From positions 1 through 6,411 of the forward strand of contig DPCJ01000089.1 in the NCBI GenBank assembly GCA_003516705.1: a stretch of DNA of 6,411 nt. Reading direction: 5' to 3'. Position 1 is the first letter of the stretch. Every line of letters begins with the position of its first letter. Source of the DNA: Prolixibacteraceae bacterium. Lineage in GTDB: Bacteria; Bacteroidota; Bacteroidia; Bacteroidales; Prolixibacteraceae. The notes under the pieces were generated by a model. It saw only the letters and a list, made by a program, of their open reading frames with translations, was not told the DNA's origin and made no database searches. Of the stretch, positions 1 to 5,543 are shown piece after piece. The position numbers and the translations under genes were made by a program.

Positions 1-89
1 TTTCTTACATCGAACTCACGTTATTAAACAATTTAAACTCTGAATTGGAATCTCAGAATAGGTTTCTGAGAATTAAAACTAGTTTTTAA
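1..89 (+). CDS. Possible 3' end of an upstream gene (partial)
   Basis: One plus-strand frame (codons starting at position 3) is open from the window edge to a TAA at 87-89. It would encode about 28 C-terminal residues rich in Leu, Asn, Ser and Glu, ending in RIKTSF. The other two plus frames stop at 25-27 and 41-43. A hairpin begins 13 bases after the stop, as expected at a gene end. The stretch is too short to identify a family, and an open frame of this length could arise by chance, so this is a tentative call. Confidence 0.35.
   Translation, partial: SYIELTLLNNLNSELESQNRFLRIKTSF
51..86. repeat. Two adjacent inverted repeats
   Basis: TCTCAGAA (51-58) and TTCTGAGA (64-71) form a perfect 8-bp inverted repeat around a 5-base centre. 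Immediately after it, AAAACTAGTTTT (75-86) is a perfect 12-base palindrome. Neither is followed by a T-run on the plus strand. They could be protein-binding sites or chance dyads, and they overlap the possible end of the upstream reading frame. Confidence 0.35.
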
Positions 90-102
90 GCACAAATTTT
101 AA

Positions 103-145
103 AAGCCGTCTTTCGCTACTCTTCATGAATGGTGAGAAACGGCTT
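103..145. terminator. Bulged hairpin, possible terminator
   Basis: AAGCCGT (103-109) pairs perfectly with ACGGCTT (139-145). A few more pairs continue inward with bulges (TTTC against GAGAA), closing a loop of roughly 19 bases. The plus strand lacks a T-tract after the stem. The minus strand runs into TTTTAAAATTT, so as a terminator it works better in that direction. Its position just after the possible upstream stop suggests a gene-end structure. Confidence 0.4.
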
Positions 146-232
146 AACTATTATATAAGATAAGGTTTTTAGTTATTTCTGGCATTAAACTTGTCTGCCT
201 ATGAATTGTTAGAAACATAAAAATTAATCACT

Positions 233-778
233 ATGAAAACAATTAAAACACTCACAATTCTGTTTGCCTCATTCTTTATCATTTCGTCGTGCGAAGGTCC
301 GATGGGCCCTCCCGGGCTTGATGGTGACACATTAATTGGTTCGGTTTTCGAAATCGAGGGCGATTTTACAGCTTCCAACGAATACCAGTTGTTCTTTGAT
401 TTCCCAAACAACTTCGAGATTTATGACACCGATGTTGTAATGGTTTATATGCTCTGGGACGTTGTAAATGTAAATGGTGCGAACACCGATGTATGGCGCC
501 CGCTGCCACAATCCATTGTTTTAAAGGAAATCTATACGGATTATACTGAAACCGATGTTTTACAATACAATTTCGATTACACAGTAAACGATGTACGCGT
601 ATTCCTCGAAACCACCATGTCGCCAGGCGACCTTTTACCTGCCGAAACACAGGACCAGGTTTTCAGGATTGCAGTTTTGCCAGCCGATTTTGTGAGCATG
701 AAAAGCAAAAACGAGTTAAACGATTTGAGCCTATTGTTAAACTCACCTGAAATTCAGCTAAATCTTGTAAAAAGATAA
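233..778 (+). CDS. Lipoprotein with a short collagen-like stub, unknown function
   Basis: The 181-residue product starts with a classical lipoprotein signal: Lys at 2 and 5, a hydrophobic core at about residues 7-17, and a lipobox ending ISSC. Cys20 is therefore the predicted lipidated residue and the mature protein has about 162 residues. Right after it comes a tiny collagen-like run, GPMGPPGLDGD (22-32), of only three Gly-X-Y triplets. The rest is a non-repetitive domain rich in Asp, Val, Phe and Tyr, probably beta-rich, including WRPLPQ and a late FRIAVLPADF segment. I recall similar cell-envelope lipoproteins with a collagen-like stub in Bacteroidota; no biochemical role is known to me. 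The start is fixed by the signal peptide. No Shine-Dalgarno sequence precedes it. It appears monocistronic, with a strong terminator 17 bases after the stop. Confidence 0.85.
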   Translation: MKTIKTLTILFASFFIISSCEGPMGPPGLDGDTLIGSVFEIEGDFTASNEYQLFFDFPNNFEIYDTDVVMVYMLWDVVNVNGANTDVWRPLPQSIVLKEIYTDYTETDVLQYNFDYTVNDVRVFLETTMSPGDLLPAETQDQVFRIAVLPADFVSMKSKNELNDLSLLLNSPEIQLNLVKR

Positions 779-795
779 AATTCAAATCAAAATAT

Positions 796-827
796 AAACC
801 CGGGAGTCTAAACTTCCCGGGTTTTTT
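796..827 (+). terminator. Intrinsic terminator of the lipoprotein gene
   Basis: A perfect 10-bp stem, AAACCCGGGA (796-805) with TCCCGGGTTT (815-824), encloses a 9-base loop. The 3' arm runs into a T-tract (TTTTTT, 822-827). It lies between the lipoprotein stop and the kinase gene, so the two genes should be transcribed separately. Confidence 0.88.
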
Positions 828-835
828 ATTTACTG

Positions 836-862
836 TTTGTTCATGATAAATTCTTTTCTTTG
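836..862 (+). promoter_or_regulatory. Weak promoter candidate for the PfkB kinase
   Basis: TTTCTTTG at 855-862 differs by one base from the Bacteroidota -7 box TAnnTTTG. TTTG at 836-839 could serve as the -33 element, although the 15-base spacer is shorter than usual. Transcription would begin near 868-870, about 20 bases before the ATG at 888 and downstream of the alternative TTG start at 837. This supports the shorter gene model. Confidence 0.3.
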
Positions 863-887
863 CAGGCTGAATATCGATTTACACCAC

Positions 888-1892
888 ATGGAAAATAAAA
901 AAATACCCGCAGTACTTGGCGTTGGAAACGCATTGGTTGATGTAATTACAGTGCTTGAGAACGATGCAATTCTTGAGCAATTTGGCTTGCCCCGTGGCAG
1001 CATGACTTTGGTTGACGCCAACCTGTCGAAAAAGATTTACGAAACAGTTTATTCTGATAAAAGCGAAATATCAACTGGCGGTTCGGTAGCAAATACCATG
1101 CGTACACTGGCCGGTATTGGCGGCAAAGGAGGTTACATGGGCAAAACCGGGAATGACGATTTGGGCAAAGTTTTCAAAGAGGCTTTTGAAAAAAAGGGAA
1201 TCAAAACACATCTCTCGAACAGTTCAACCGAAACAGGACGAGTAATGGGATTGGTTAGTCCCGATTCGGAAAGAACCATGGCTACTTACCTTGGGGCAGC
1301 AGCAGAGCTTACTACTGCCGATTTTAACCAAGAACTGTTTACCGGATACGATTATCTGTACATGGAAGGCTATCTCGTTTTTAATCACGAACTGATAAAA
1401 ACCGGGGTTGAAATGGCAAAATCAGCAGGATTGAAAATAGCAATTGACCTGGCAAGCTACAACGTGGTTGATGCCAACCGCGAATTTCTGAAAGAACTCA
1501 TCAGCAAGCATGTGGATATTGTTTTTGCCAACGAAGAGGAAGCCAAAAGTTTAACCGGGAAAGAACCGGTGGAAGCGCTTTACGAAATTTCGGAAATGTG
1601 TGAACTGACCATTGTAAAAGTGGGGAAAGAGGGTTCGTATATTAAACGCGGCGATGAGGTATTGAAAATCGGAACCATTCCTGCCAAAGCCATTGATACA
1701 ACCGGCGCCGGTGATAGTTACGCCGCCGGATTTTTTTATGGATTGACCAAAGGATACGACCTGGAAACCTCAGGAAAAATTGCCGCACTGATTTCGGGAA
1801 AAACAGTTGAAGTAATGGGCGCCAATCTGCCCAACCACCAGTGGCCCAAGATAAAAGAGGAAATCAAAAAGATTGTAAGACAAGCAAAATAA
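888..1892 (+). CDS. PfkB-family sugar/nucleoside kinase, probably adenosine kinase
   Basis: This 334-residue enzyme belongs to the ribokinase/PfkB family, which transfers phosphate from ATP to a sugar or nucleoside hydroxyl. The N-terminal strand has GVGNALVDV (11-19). The substrate-side signature GGSVANT is at 64-70, followed by a Gly-rich GIGGKGGYMGKTGNDDLG segment. The C-terminal signature DTTGAGDSYAAGF starts at 270 and provides the anion hole and the catalytic base Asp276. The GGSVANT form and overall length fit adenosine kinase-like members (adenosine to AMP, purine salvage), but substrate cannot be settled by eye and other PfkB kinases remain possible. I chose the ATG at 888; an in-frame TTG at 837 would add 17 residues of poor family fit and lies upstream of the likely transcription start. 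The gene is flanked by terminators and is probably transcribed alone. Confidence 0.9.
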   Translation: MENKKIPAVLGVGNALVDVITVLENDAILEQFGLPRGSMTLVDANLSKKIYETVYSDKSEISTGGSVANTMRTLAGIGGKGGYMGKTGNDDLGKVFKEAFEKKGIKTHLSNSSTETGRVMGLVSPDSERTMATYLGAAAELTTADFNQELFTGYDYLYMEGYLVFNHELIKTGVEMAKSAGLKIAIDLASYNVVDANREFLKELISKHVDIVFANEEEAKSLTGKEPVEALYEISEMCELTIVKVGKEGSYIKRGDEVLKIGTIPAKAIDTTGAGDSYAAGFFYGLTKGYDLETSGKIAALISGKTVEVMGANLPNHQWPKIKEEIKKIVRQAK

Positions 1893-1910
1893 CCATTCCG
1901 GTATAAAACG

Positions 1911-1941
1911 AAACAAGGCAGTTTATCTGACTGCCTTGTTT
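1911..1941. terminator. Bidirectional terminator between convergent genes
   Basis: A perfect 12-bp stem, AAACAAGGCAGT (1911-1922) with ACTGCCTTGTTT (1930-1941), has a 7-base loop. The stem itself ends in T-rich sequence on both strands: TTTATT follows on plus and TTTCGTTTT on minus. It sits 18 bases after the kinase stop and 16 bases beyond the stop of the minus-strand DUF2892 gene, so it probably serves both. Confidence 0.85.
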
Positions 1942-1957
1942 ATTACCGAAAAGTAAA

Positions 1958-2140
1958 TTACTTTTTATCGGTCGAAATTTTAAAGGGTACATACAAAGGG
2001 CAAAACCTGAACAGCCCTGTTGCAATCGGCACAATACCAATTAATCCCCACCAACTGTCGAAAACCACGCCAAGCAACGCAATTACCAGCCCGATGATAA
2101 TTCTTAAAAGGCGGTCAACGCTTCCTACATTACATTTCAT
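1958..2140 (-). CDS. Small YgaP-like inner membrane protein (DUF2892)
   Basis: The 60-residue protein matches the DUF2892/YgaP transmembrane domain in full. It has an N-terminal KCNVGSVDRLLR segment (2-13), a first membrane helix at about 14-27, a short D-S-W-W turn, a second helix at about 31-46 with a GIVPIATG core, and the closing CPLYVPF-KIST motif (47-57). Cys3 and Cys47 are the family's usual cysteines. In some bacteria this domain is joined to a rhodanese domain (as in YgaP), which links it to sulfur transfer; here it stands alone. It lies 58 bases downstream of the C_GCAxxG_C_C gene on the same strand and may be co-transcribed with it. Start choice is simple because the family motif begins at residue 2-3. 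The specific role is unknown. Confidence 0.85.
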   Translation of the reverse strand: MKCNVGSVDRLLRIIIGLVIALLGVVFDSWWGLIGIVPIATGLFRFCPLYVPFKISTDKK

Positions 2141-2198
2141 GATTAATTTGTTTTAATGTTACTACTGAACAGATAAACAGAAATTGTAAAAAATAGTT

Positions 2199-2627
2199 TC
2201 AGAATTCTTCCTCCAGAATTTTACACGAGGTTTTAATAAATTCAGGACAGCGATTTTCAAAAACGCCGGCTTCGCTGGCGGCAGCACTTCCTTCGGGTGT
2301 TGAAATATCGAAACCGGTGAGTTGTTTACAAATCAGGGTTCCGTGTTTTTCTTTAAACTTTTCATTGAATTTTTTCACAAGCATTTTTGTATTGGCTTTT
2401 CCATCGGGGTTTGAGGATGAATGTCCGTGTTTCATGCCTATGACCATATAAGCCCCGGTAACAGCGCCACAGGTTTCAGCACAATTCATGCCGCTGCCAA
2501 AACCGCTGGCAATTTTCAACGCCGTTTTTTCGTCGATACCCAACTCAGGAGCAAAAAGGCTGAAAACTGTTTGTGCACAGTTGAATTTTGAAAACTGTTC
2601 GTCAACAAGAAGTGATTTTGATTTCAT
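2199..2627 (-). CDS. C_GCAxxG_C_C family cysteine-rich protein
   Basis: The predicted 142-residue protein carries the conserved cysteine pattern of the C_GCAxxG_C_C family (putative redox-active or metal-binding proteins). FNCAQ gives Cys17, the central GMNCAETCGAVTGA gives Cys49 and Cys53, CKQLTG gives Cys100, and the C-terminus gives Cys127 and Cys135. The Gly-rich ASGFGSGM segment before Cys49 is typical. No signal peptide is seen, so it is probably cytoplasmic. Function is not established; metal/redox chemistry is inferred from the cysteines. The frame stays open upstream to an ATG at 2681, which would add 18 residues. I prefer 2627 because KSKSLLVDEQF begins the family-like region and the extension is Ser/Lys/Asn-rich and unlike it. 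A promoter-like box upstream and the pgk terminator beyond it make this the likely first gene of a unit with DUF2892. Confidence 0.85.
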   Translation of the reverse strand: MKSKSLLVDEQFSKFNCAQTVFSLFAPELGIDEKTALKIASGFGSGMNCAETCGAVTGAYMVIGMKHGHSSSNPDGKANTKMLVKKFNEKFKEKHGTLICKQLTGFDISTPEGSAAASEAGVFENRCPEFIKTSCKILEEEF

Positions 2628-2697
2628 TAAACAAGGTTTTTGATTTTTGCTGGTCAATTTACTGCTAAGGTTCGAGAACAAAAAATAAGGTTTTCAT

Positions 2698-2705
2698 CAA
2701 ATCTA
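2698..2705 (-). promoter_or_regulatory. Promoter -7 box for the C_GCAxxG_C_C gene
   Basis: Reading the minus strand, TAGATTTG matches the Bacteroidota -7 consensus TAnnTTTG exactly. It lies between the pgk terminator and the cysteine-rich gene, about 70 bases before the preferred ATG. No good -33 TTG is found at the normal distance; TTTC 15 bases upstream is a weak substitute. Confidence 0.45.
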
Positions 2706-2715
2706 ATTTTCATAT

Positions 2716-2747
2716 AAAAAGAAACCCGGAGCCGAAACCCCGGGTTT
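2716..2747 (-). terminator. Intrinsic terminator of pgk
   Basis: On the minus strand a 10-bp stem (one G-T wobble) forms between AAACCCGGGG (2747-2738) and CTCCGGGTTT (2731-2722), around a 6-base TTTCGG loop. It is followed by CTTTTT (2721-2716). It lies about 60 bases past the pgk stop and separates pgk from the next minus-strand gene. Confidence 0.85.
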
Positions 2748-2778
2748 AATATTTCTCTGAATTGTCATTCTTTCAGTT

Positions 2779-2805
2779 TCTCCCCCACGAGGAGATTAAG
2801 GGGGG
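2779..2805. repeat. Overlapping short inverted repeats after pgk
   Basis: Two mutually exclusive hairpins can form just after the pgk stop. TCTCC (2779-2783) can pair with GGAGA (2791-2795), or CCCCC (2782-2786) with GGGGG (2801-2805). The C-run and G-run stand out against the local base composition. This may be a remnant of a small palindromic repeat or a 3'-end structure of the pgk mRNA. Confidence 0.3.
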
Positions 2806-2807
2806 CT

Positions 2808-4001
2808 TTATTCTCCTCTCACAGCCGCAATACCCGGAAGCACTTTTCCTTCCAAAGTTTCGAGCATGGCGCCACCGGCAGTTGAGATGTAAGAAACACC
2901 ATCGGCAATGCCAAATTTATTCACAGCTGCAACCGAATCGCCACCGCCTACAAGCGAGAATGCGCCTTTTTGAGTTGCAGTTACAATAGCAGCACCCACA
3001 GCTTTTGTGCCCACCGCAAATTTTTCCATTTCGAAAACACCAACCGGACCGTTCCAGAGAATGGTTCCTGAGTTTTCAATTACTTCCTTGAATTTGGCAA
3101 TACTTTCAGGACCTGCATCCAAACCCATCCATCCATCAGGAATGGCATTTGCCGGAACCACCTGTGTATTGGCTTCTTCGCTGAAAGCATCGGCAGCCAC
3201 TACATCAGTCGCCATAACAAGGTTTACACCTTTTTCTTTGGCAATTTTCTGAATGTTCAGTGCCATTTCCAGAAAATCGTCTTCAACCAGCGAGTTGCCA
3301 ATGTTTCCGCCGTTGGCTTTTACAAAGGTAAAAGTCATACCGCCACCCAAAATCAGGTTATCCACCTTGCTGAGCATGTTTTCGATGATGGTGATTTTTG
3401 TTGAAACTTTAGCGCCACCCATAATAGCAGTCATCGGACGAACCGGTTTTTTCACCACTTTATCGAGGCTTTCAACTTCGCTTTCAACCAGGTAACCAAA
3501 CATTTTGTCGTTCGGGAAGAACTTGGCGATTACAGCTGTTGAAGCGTGTGCACGATGTGCTGTTCCGAAAGCGTCGTTTACCCAGCAGTCACCCAACTTG
3601 GCCAGTTCGCCGGCAAATGCTTCGTCGCCTTTTTCTTCTTCTTTATGGAAACGCAGGTTTTCAAGCATCAAAACTTCGCCCGGTTTCAGGGCAGCAGCCA
3701 TTGCCTGTACTTCGGCGCCAACACAATCGGGTGCCAGTTTTACTTCCTGACCCAGCAATTTGCTGAAATGACCCACAAGGTGACGCATCGAATATTTGTC
3801 GTTCGGGCCATCTTTTGGCCTGCCGAAATGCGACATGATAACTGGCGAACCGCCATCGGCAATTATTTTTTTGATGGTTGGTATTGCCGCAACAATCCGG
3901 GTGTCGTCAGTAATTTCGAAATTTTCGTTGAGTGGCACGTTAAAATCAACGCGAATCAGGGCTTTTTTCCCTTTAAAATTGTAAGTGCTAATCGTTTGCA
4001 T
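2808..4001 (-). CDS. pgk: Phosphoglycerate kinase
   Basis: The enzyme transfers phosphate between 1,3-bisphosphoglycerate and ADP in glycolysis, acting in the cytoplasm as a monomer. At 397 residues it is full length for bacterial PGK. The family motifs appear in order: RVDFNVP (17-23), SHFGRP (57-62), LENLRFH, NDAFGTAHRAHAS, MGGAKVSTKI, LGGGM, the hinge-region DAGPES, WNGPVGVFE, GGGDSVAAV (from 352) and STAGGA (373-378). The substrate arginines in RVDFN, GRP and LRFH and the nucleotide-site Gly and Asp residues are intact. The start is well placed: MQTI leads directly into the conserved first strand. The gene is transcribed away from holB. It has its own upstream -7 box and downstream terminator, so it is probably monocistronic rather than joined to other glycolytic genes. 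Confidence 0.98.
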   Translation of the reverse strand: MQTISTYNFKGKKALIRVDFNVPLNENFEITDDTRIVAAIPTIKKIIADGGSPVIMSHFGRPKDGPNDKYSMRHLVGHFSKLLGQEVKLAPDCVGAEVQAMAAALKPGEVLMLENLRFHKEEEKGDEAFAGELAKLGDCWVNDAFGTAHRAHASTAVIAKFFPNDKMFGYLVESEVESLDKVVKKPVRPMTAIMGGAKVSTKITIIENMLSKVDNLILGGGMTFTFVKANGGNIGNSLVEDDFLEMALNIQKIAKEKGVNLVMATDVVAADAFSEEANTQVVPANAIPDGWMGLDAGPESIAKFKEVIENSGTILWNGPVGVFEMEKFAVGTKAVGAAIVTATQKGAFSLVGGGDSVAAVNKFGIADGVSYISTAGGAMLETLEGKVLPGIAAVRGE

Positions 4002-4035
4002 ATTATTCTATTTATTTGGTTATCAGAAAATCAAC

Positions 4036-4043
4036 CAAAGATA
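4036..4043 (-). promoter_or_regulatory. Promoter -7 box for pgk
   Basis: On the minus strand, TATCTTTG matches TAnnTTTG exactly and ends 34 bases before the pgk ATG, giving a short A/T-rich leader. No clear TTG is present at the usual -33 position; TTTC lies 16 bases upstream. The context makes it the best pgk promoter candidate in this gap. Confidence 0.55.
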
Positions 4044-4097
4044 AAAAATATATTCCGTTGAAATGGTCGGCTAAAATTGGCTCATCAGAATTTAATG

Positions 4098-4112
4098 TTC
4101 AGGTAACCTGAA
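4098..4112. promoter_or_regulatory. Perfect palindrome upstream of pgk, possible operator
   Basis: TTCAGGT (4098-4104) and ACCTGAA (4106-4112) form a perfect 7-bp inverted repeat around a single A. It lies in the pgk-holB divergent region, centred roughly 75 bases upstream of the predicted pgk transcription start, a distance compatible with an activator site. It could also be a chance palindrome. Confidence 0.35.
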
Positions 4113-4118
4113 AAATGG

Positions 4119-4188
4119 CAAATTCCAGGCAACAAATTACAAATAACAAATCTCAAGTTCCAAATTCCAAATATCAATTCTCAACAAC
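4119..4188 (+). repeat. Ladder of ten degenerate 7-nt repeats
   Basis: Read in 7-base steps from 4119, ten consecutive units all begin with CA, and most resemble CAAATTC. Examples are CAAATTC (4119), CAAATTA (4133), CAAATAA (4140), CAAATCT (4147), CAAATTC again (4161) and CAAATAT (4168). The second unit (CAGGCAA) and the last (CAACAAC) are the most divergent. No frame here is a plausible gene, since a 7-base period shifts frame at every unit. The ladder fills the first part of the 373-bp gap between pgk and holB and passes directly into a 10-nt repeat. Confidence 0.75.
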
Positions 4189-4302
4189 TCTCTAACAGTC
4201 AGCATCAAACTCAACAAATCCCAATAAATCTCAACAAATCTCCAACAGTCACCATTAATCTCAATAAATCTCTATCAATCACAACAAATCTCCACCAATC
4301 TC
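4181..4302 (+). repeat. Twelve-unit 10-nt degenerate tandem repeat
   Basis: From 4181 to 4300 the sequence falls into twelve exact 10-base units, every one ending in C and eleven ending in TC. The rough consensus is TCMAYMAATC, for example TCAACAAATC (4211 and 4231), TCAATAAATC (4261) and TCCACCAATC (4291). AATC recurs at exact 10-base steps from 4217 to 4300, with one unit carrying AGTC instead. Between 4203 and 4309 the plus strand has only one G. There is no coding potential. About 60 bases of T-rich sequence follow before the holB promoter candidate. Confidence 0.8.
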
Positions 4303-4337
4303 CTTTTCCGGTTCTTCTTTGTTTTTGTTGTTTTGCA

Positions 4338-4369
4338 TTGGTGAATTCAGTTTTTAAAAACTATTTTTG
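4338..4369 (+). promoter_or_regulatory. Promoter candidate for holB
   Basis: TATTTTTG (4362-4369) matches the -7 consensus TAnnTTTG exactly. TTG (4338-4340) lies 21 bases upstream, the expected -33 element and spacing, making this the best-formed promoter in the window. Only 5 bases separate the -7 box from the holB ATG, so a transcript starting here would have essentially no leader. Confidence 0.5.
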
Positions 4370-4374
4370 GCCAC

Positions 4375-5496
4375 ATGTTTTTCAGCGAAGTCATAGGACA
4401 GGAATCCATCAAAAAGAGGTTAATCCAGTCGGTTAAAGATGAACGGATAAGCCATGCACTGCTTTTTACAGGTCCCGCCGGCACCGGCAAATTAGCCATG
4501 GCAATTGCCTACGCACAATACATTTCGTGTAGCAACCGCACCGAAACCGACTCGTGCGGTGTTTGCCCCTCATGCCACAAATTCAGCAAACTGGCGCACC
4601 CCGACCTCCATTTTGTTTTCCCGGTTTTCAAGCGCGATAAAGCCGACCCTGTTAGCGATAATTTTATCAAAGAGTGGCGTGAAAAAGTACTTGCGTCTCC
4701 CTATTTCGGATTAAGCGAATGGCTCGATTTTATTGAAGCAGAGAATGCACAGGGAATGATATATGAAAAAGAAAGCGATTCGATTTACCGCAAACTGAAC
4801 CTGAAATCGTTTGAAGCCGAATACAAAACAATGATTGTATGGCTGCCCGAAAAAATGAATCTTGCCTGTTCAAACAAACTGCTGAAACTACTTGAAGAGC
4901 CACCAAGCAAGACTCTTTTTGTTTTGATTACCGAAGACGAGGAATCGGTAATAGGAACAATCAGATCGAGAACACAGCCGGTGAAATTTCCGTTTATCGA
5001 TGAAGAATCATTGCGCAAAGCGCTGCTGACAATCGAAGATATAGACCCGGGACAGGTAAACGATGCTGTACACCTTGCCAATGGCAATTTTATCAGCGCC
5101 CGGGAATATGTAACACCCAACGAAGACCAGCAGTTCTTTTTTCTGAAATTCCAGGAAATGATGCGCCAGGCTTACTCACGCGAGGTGCTGGCACAGATGC
5201 AATGGGCCGAAGAAATGGCAAAACTGGGCCGCGACAGGCAGAAAGCATTTTTCAGCTATGCCCTCAGAATGGTTCGCGAATATTTCGCCCTCAATTTCGG
5301 AAACAGCGAAATGGTTTTTTTAAACGAAGAGGAAAAAAACTGGGGAATAAAATTCGCCCCGTATATTAACGAACAAAATGTGATTCAGCTTTTTAACGAG
5401 TTCGAAACCGGAATCAAACACATCTCGTGGAACGGTAACCCGAGAATCATCTTTCTCGATACTGCACTCAGAATGGTAAGACTGATAAAGAAATAG
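4375..5496 (+). CDS. holB: DNA polymerase III delta' subunit
   Basis: Delta' is the stator subunit of the clamp loader, which places the sliding clamp on DNA during replication. The 373-residue protein begins FFSEVIGQ, typical of the family. It has a P-loop GPAGTGKL (33-40), then a zinc module Cys52-x8-Cys61-x2-Cys64-x2-Cys67 with the spacing known from E. coli delta'. The Walker B region is degenerate (MIVWLPEKMN, 153-162), and LEEPPS starts at 173. The sensor-1 strand FVLITED has Thr186. The SRC motif is here SRT (198-200), which keeps the arginine that reaches into the neighbouring ATP site. The C-terminal half is less conserved, as usual for the collar domain. The start is supported by family alignment. 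It is followed after 437 bp by ricT on the same strand, a neighbourhood also known from Bacillus subtilis. Confidence 0.95.
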   Translation: MFFSEVIGQESIKKRLIQSVKDERISHALLFTGPAGTGKLAMAIAYAQYISCSNRTETDSCGVCPSCHKFSKLAHPDLHFVFPVFKRDKADPVSDNFIKEWREKVLASPYFGLSEWLDFIEAENAQGMIYEKESDSIYRKLNLKSFEAEYKTMIVWLPEKMNLACSNKLLKLLEEPPSKTLFVLITEDEESVIGTIRSRTQPVKFPFIDEESLRKALLTIEDIDPGQVNDAVHLANGNFISAREYVTPNEDQQFFFLKFQEMMRQAYSREVLAQMQWAEEMAKLGRDRQKAFFSYALRMVREYFALNFGNSEMVFLNEEEKNWGIKFAPYINEQNVIQLFNEFETGIKHISWNGNPRIIFLDTALRMVRLIKK

Positions 5497-5510
5497 AAAG
5501 CAGTAAGCTA

Positions 5511-5543
5511 TTTACCATTAGGATTTACCGTTTACGATTTGGA
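5511..5543 (+). repeat. Short TTTAC-type degenerate repeat after holB
   Basis: Directly after the holB stop, TTTACCA (5511), TTTACCG (5524) and TTTACGA (5531) occur in 6-7 base steps, with TTAGGA and TTTGGA as diverged units. This is a different vocabulary from the CAAATTC and CCAGAAT tracts. It is followed by TAATTTTG (5545-5552), a perfect match to TAnnTTTG but without a visible -33 TTG; it may be a distal promoter for ricT or chance. Confidence 0.45.

Noticed and set aside
366..650. 94-codon minus-strand frame inside the lipoprotein gene
   Set aside because: It is antisense to a gene with a clear signal peptide and terminator; its translation is rich in Arg, His and Trp without motifs.
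837..887. TTG start giving a longer PfkB kinase
   Set aside because: The extra 17 residues do not resemble the family N-terminus, and the likely promoter -7 box falls within this stretch.
2628..2681. Longer start for the C_GCAxxG_C_C protein
   Set aside because: The 18-residue extension looks non-conserved, and the ATG at 2627 leads directly into the family-like sequence. A transcript from the -7 box at 2698-2705 would still include 2681, so this is a preference, not proof.
3546..4061. 171-codon plus-strand open frame opposite pgk
   Set aside because: It lies antisense to a clearly intact phosphoglycerate kinase. Its product has no recognisable domain, and other shorter frames in the same place show the same shadow effect.
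4002..4374. tRNA or structured RNA gene in the gap
   Set aside because: The sequence is nearly G-free on one strand, so a stable cloverleaf or riboswitch fold is not possible across most of it.
4785..5120. 111-codon minus-strand frame inside holB
   Set aside because: It overlaps the conserved LEEPP and SRT motifs of HolB on the other strand and has no features of its own.
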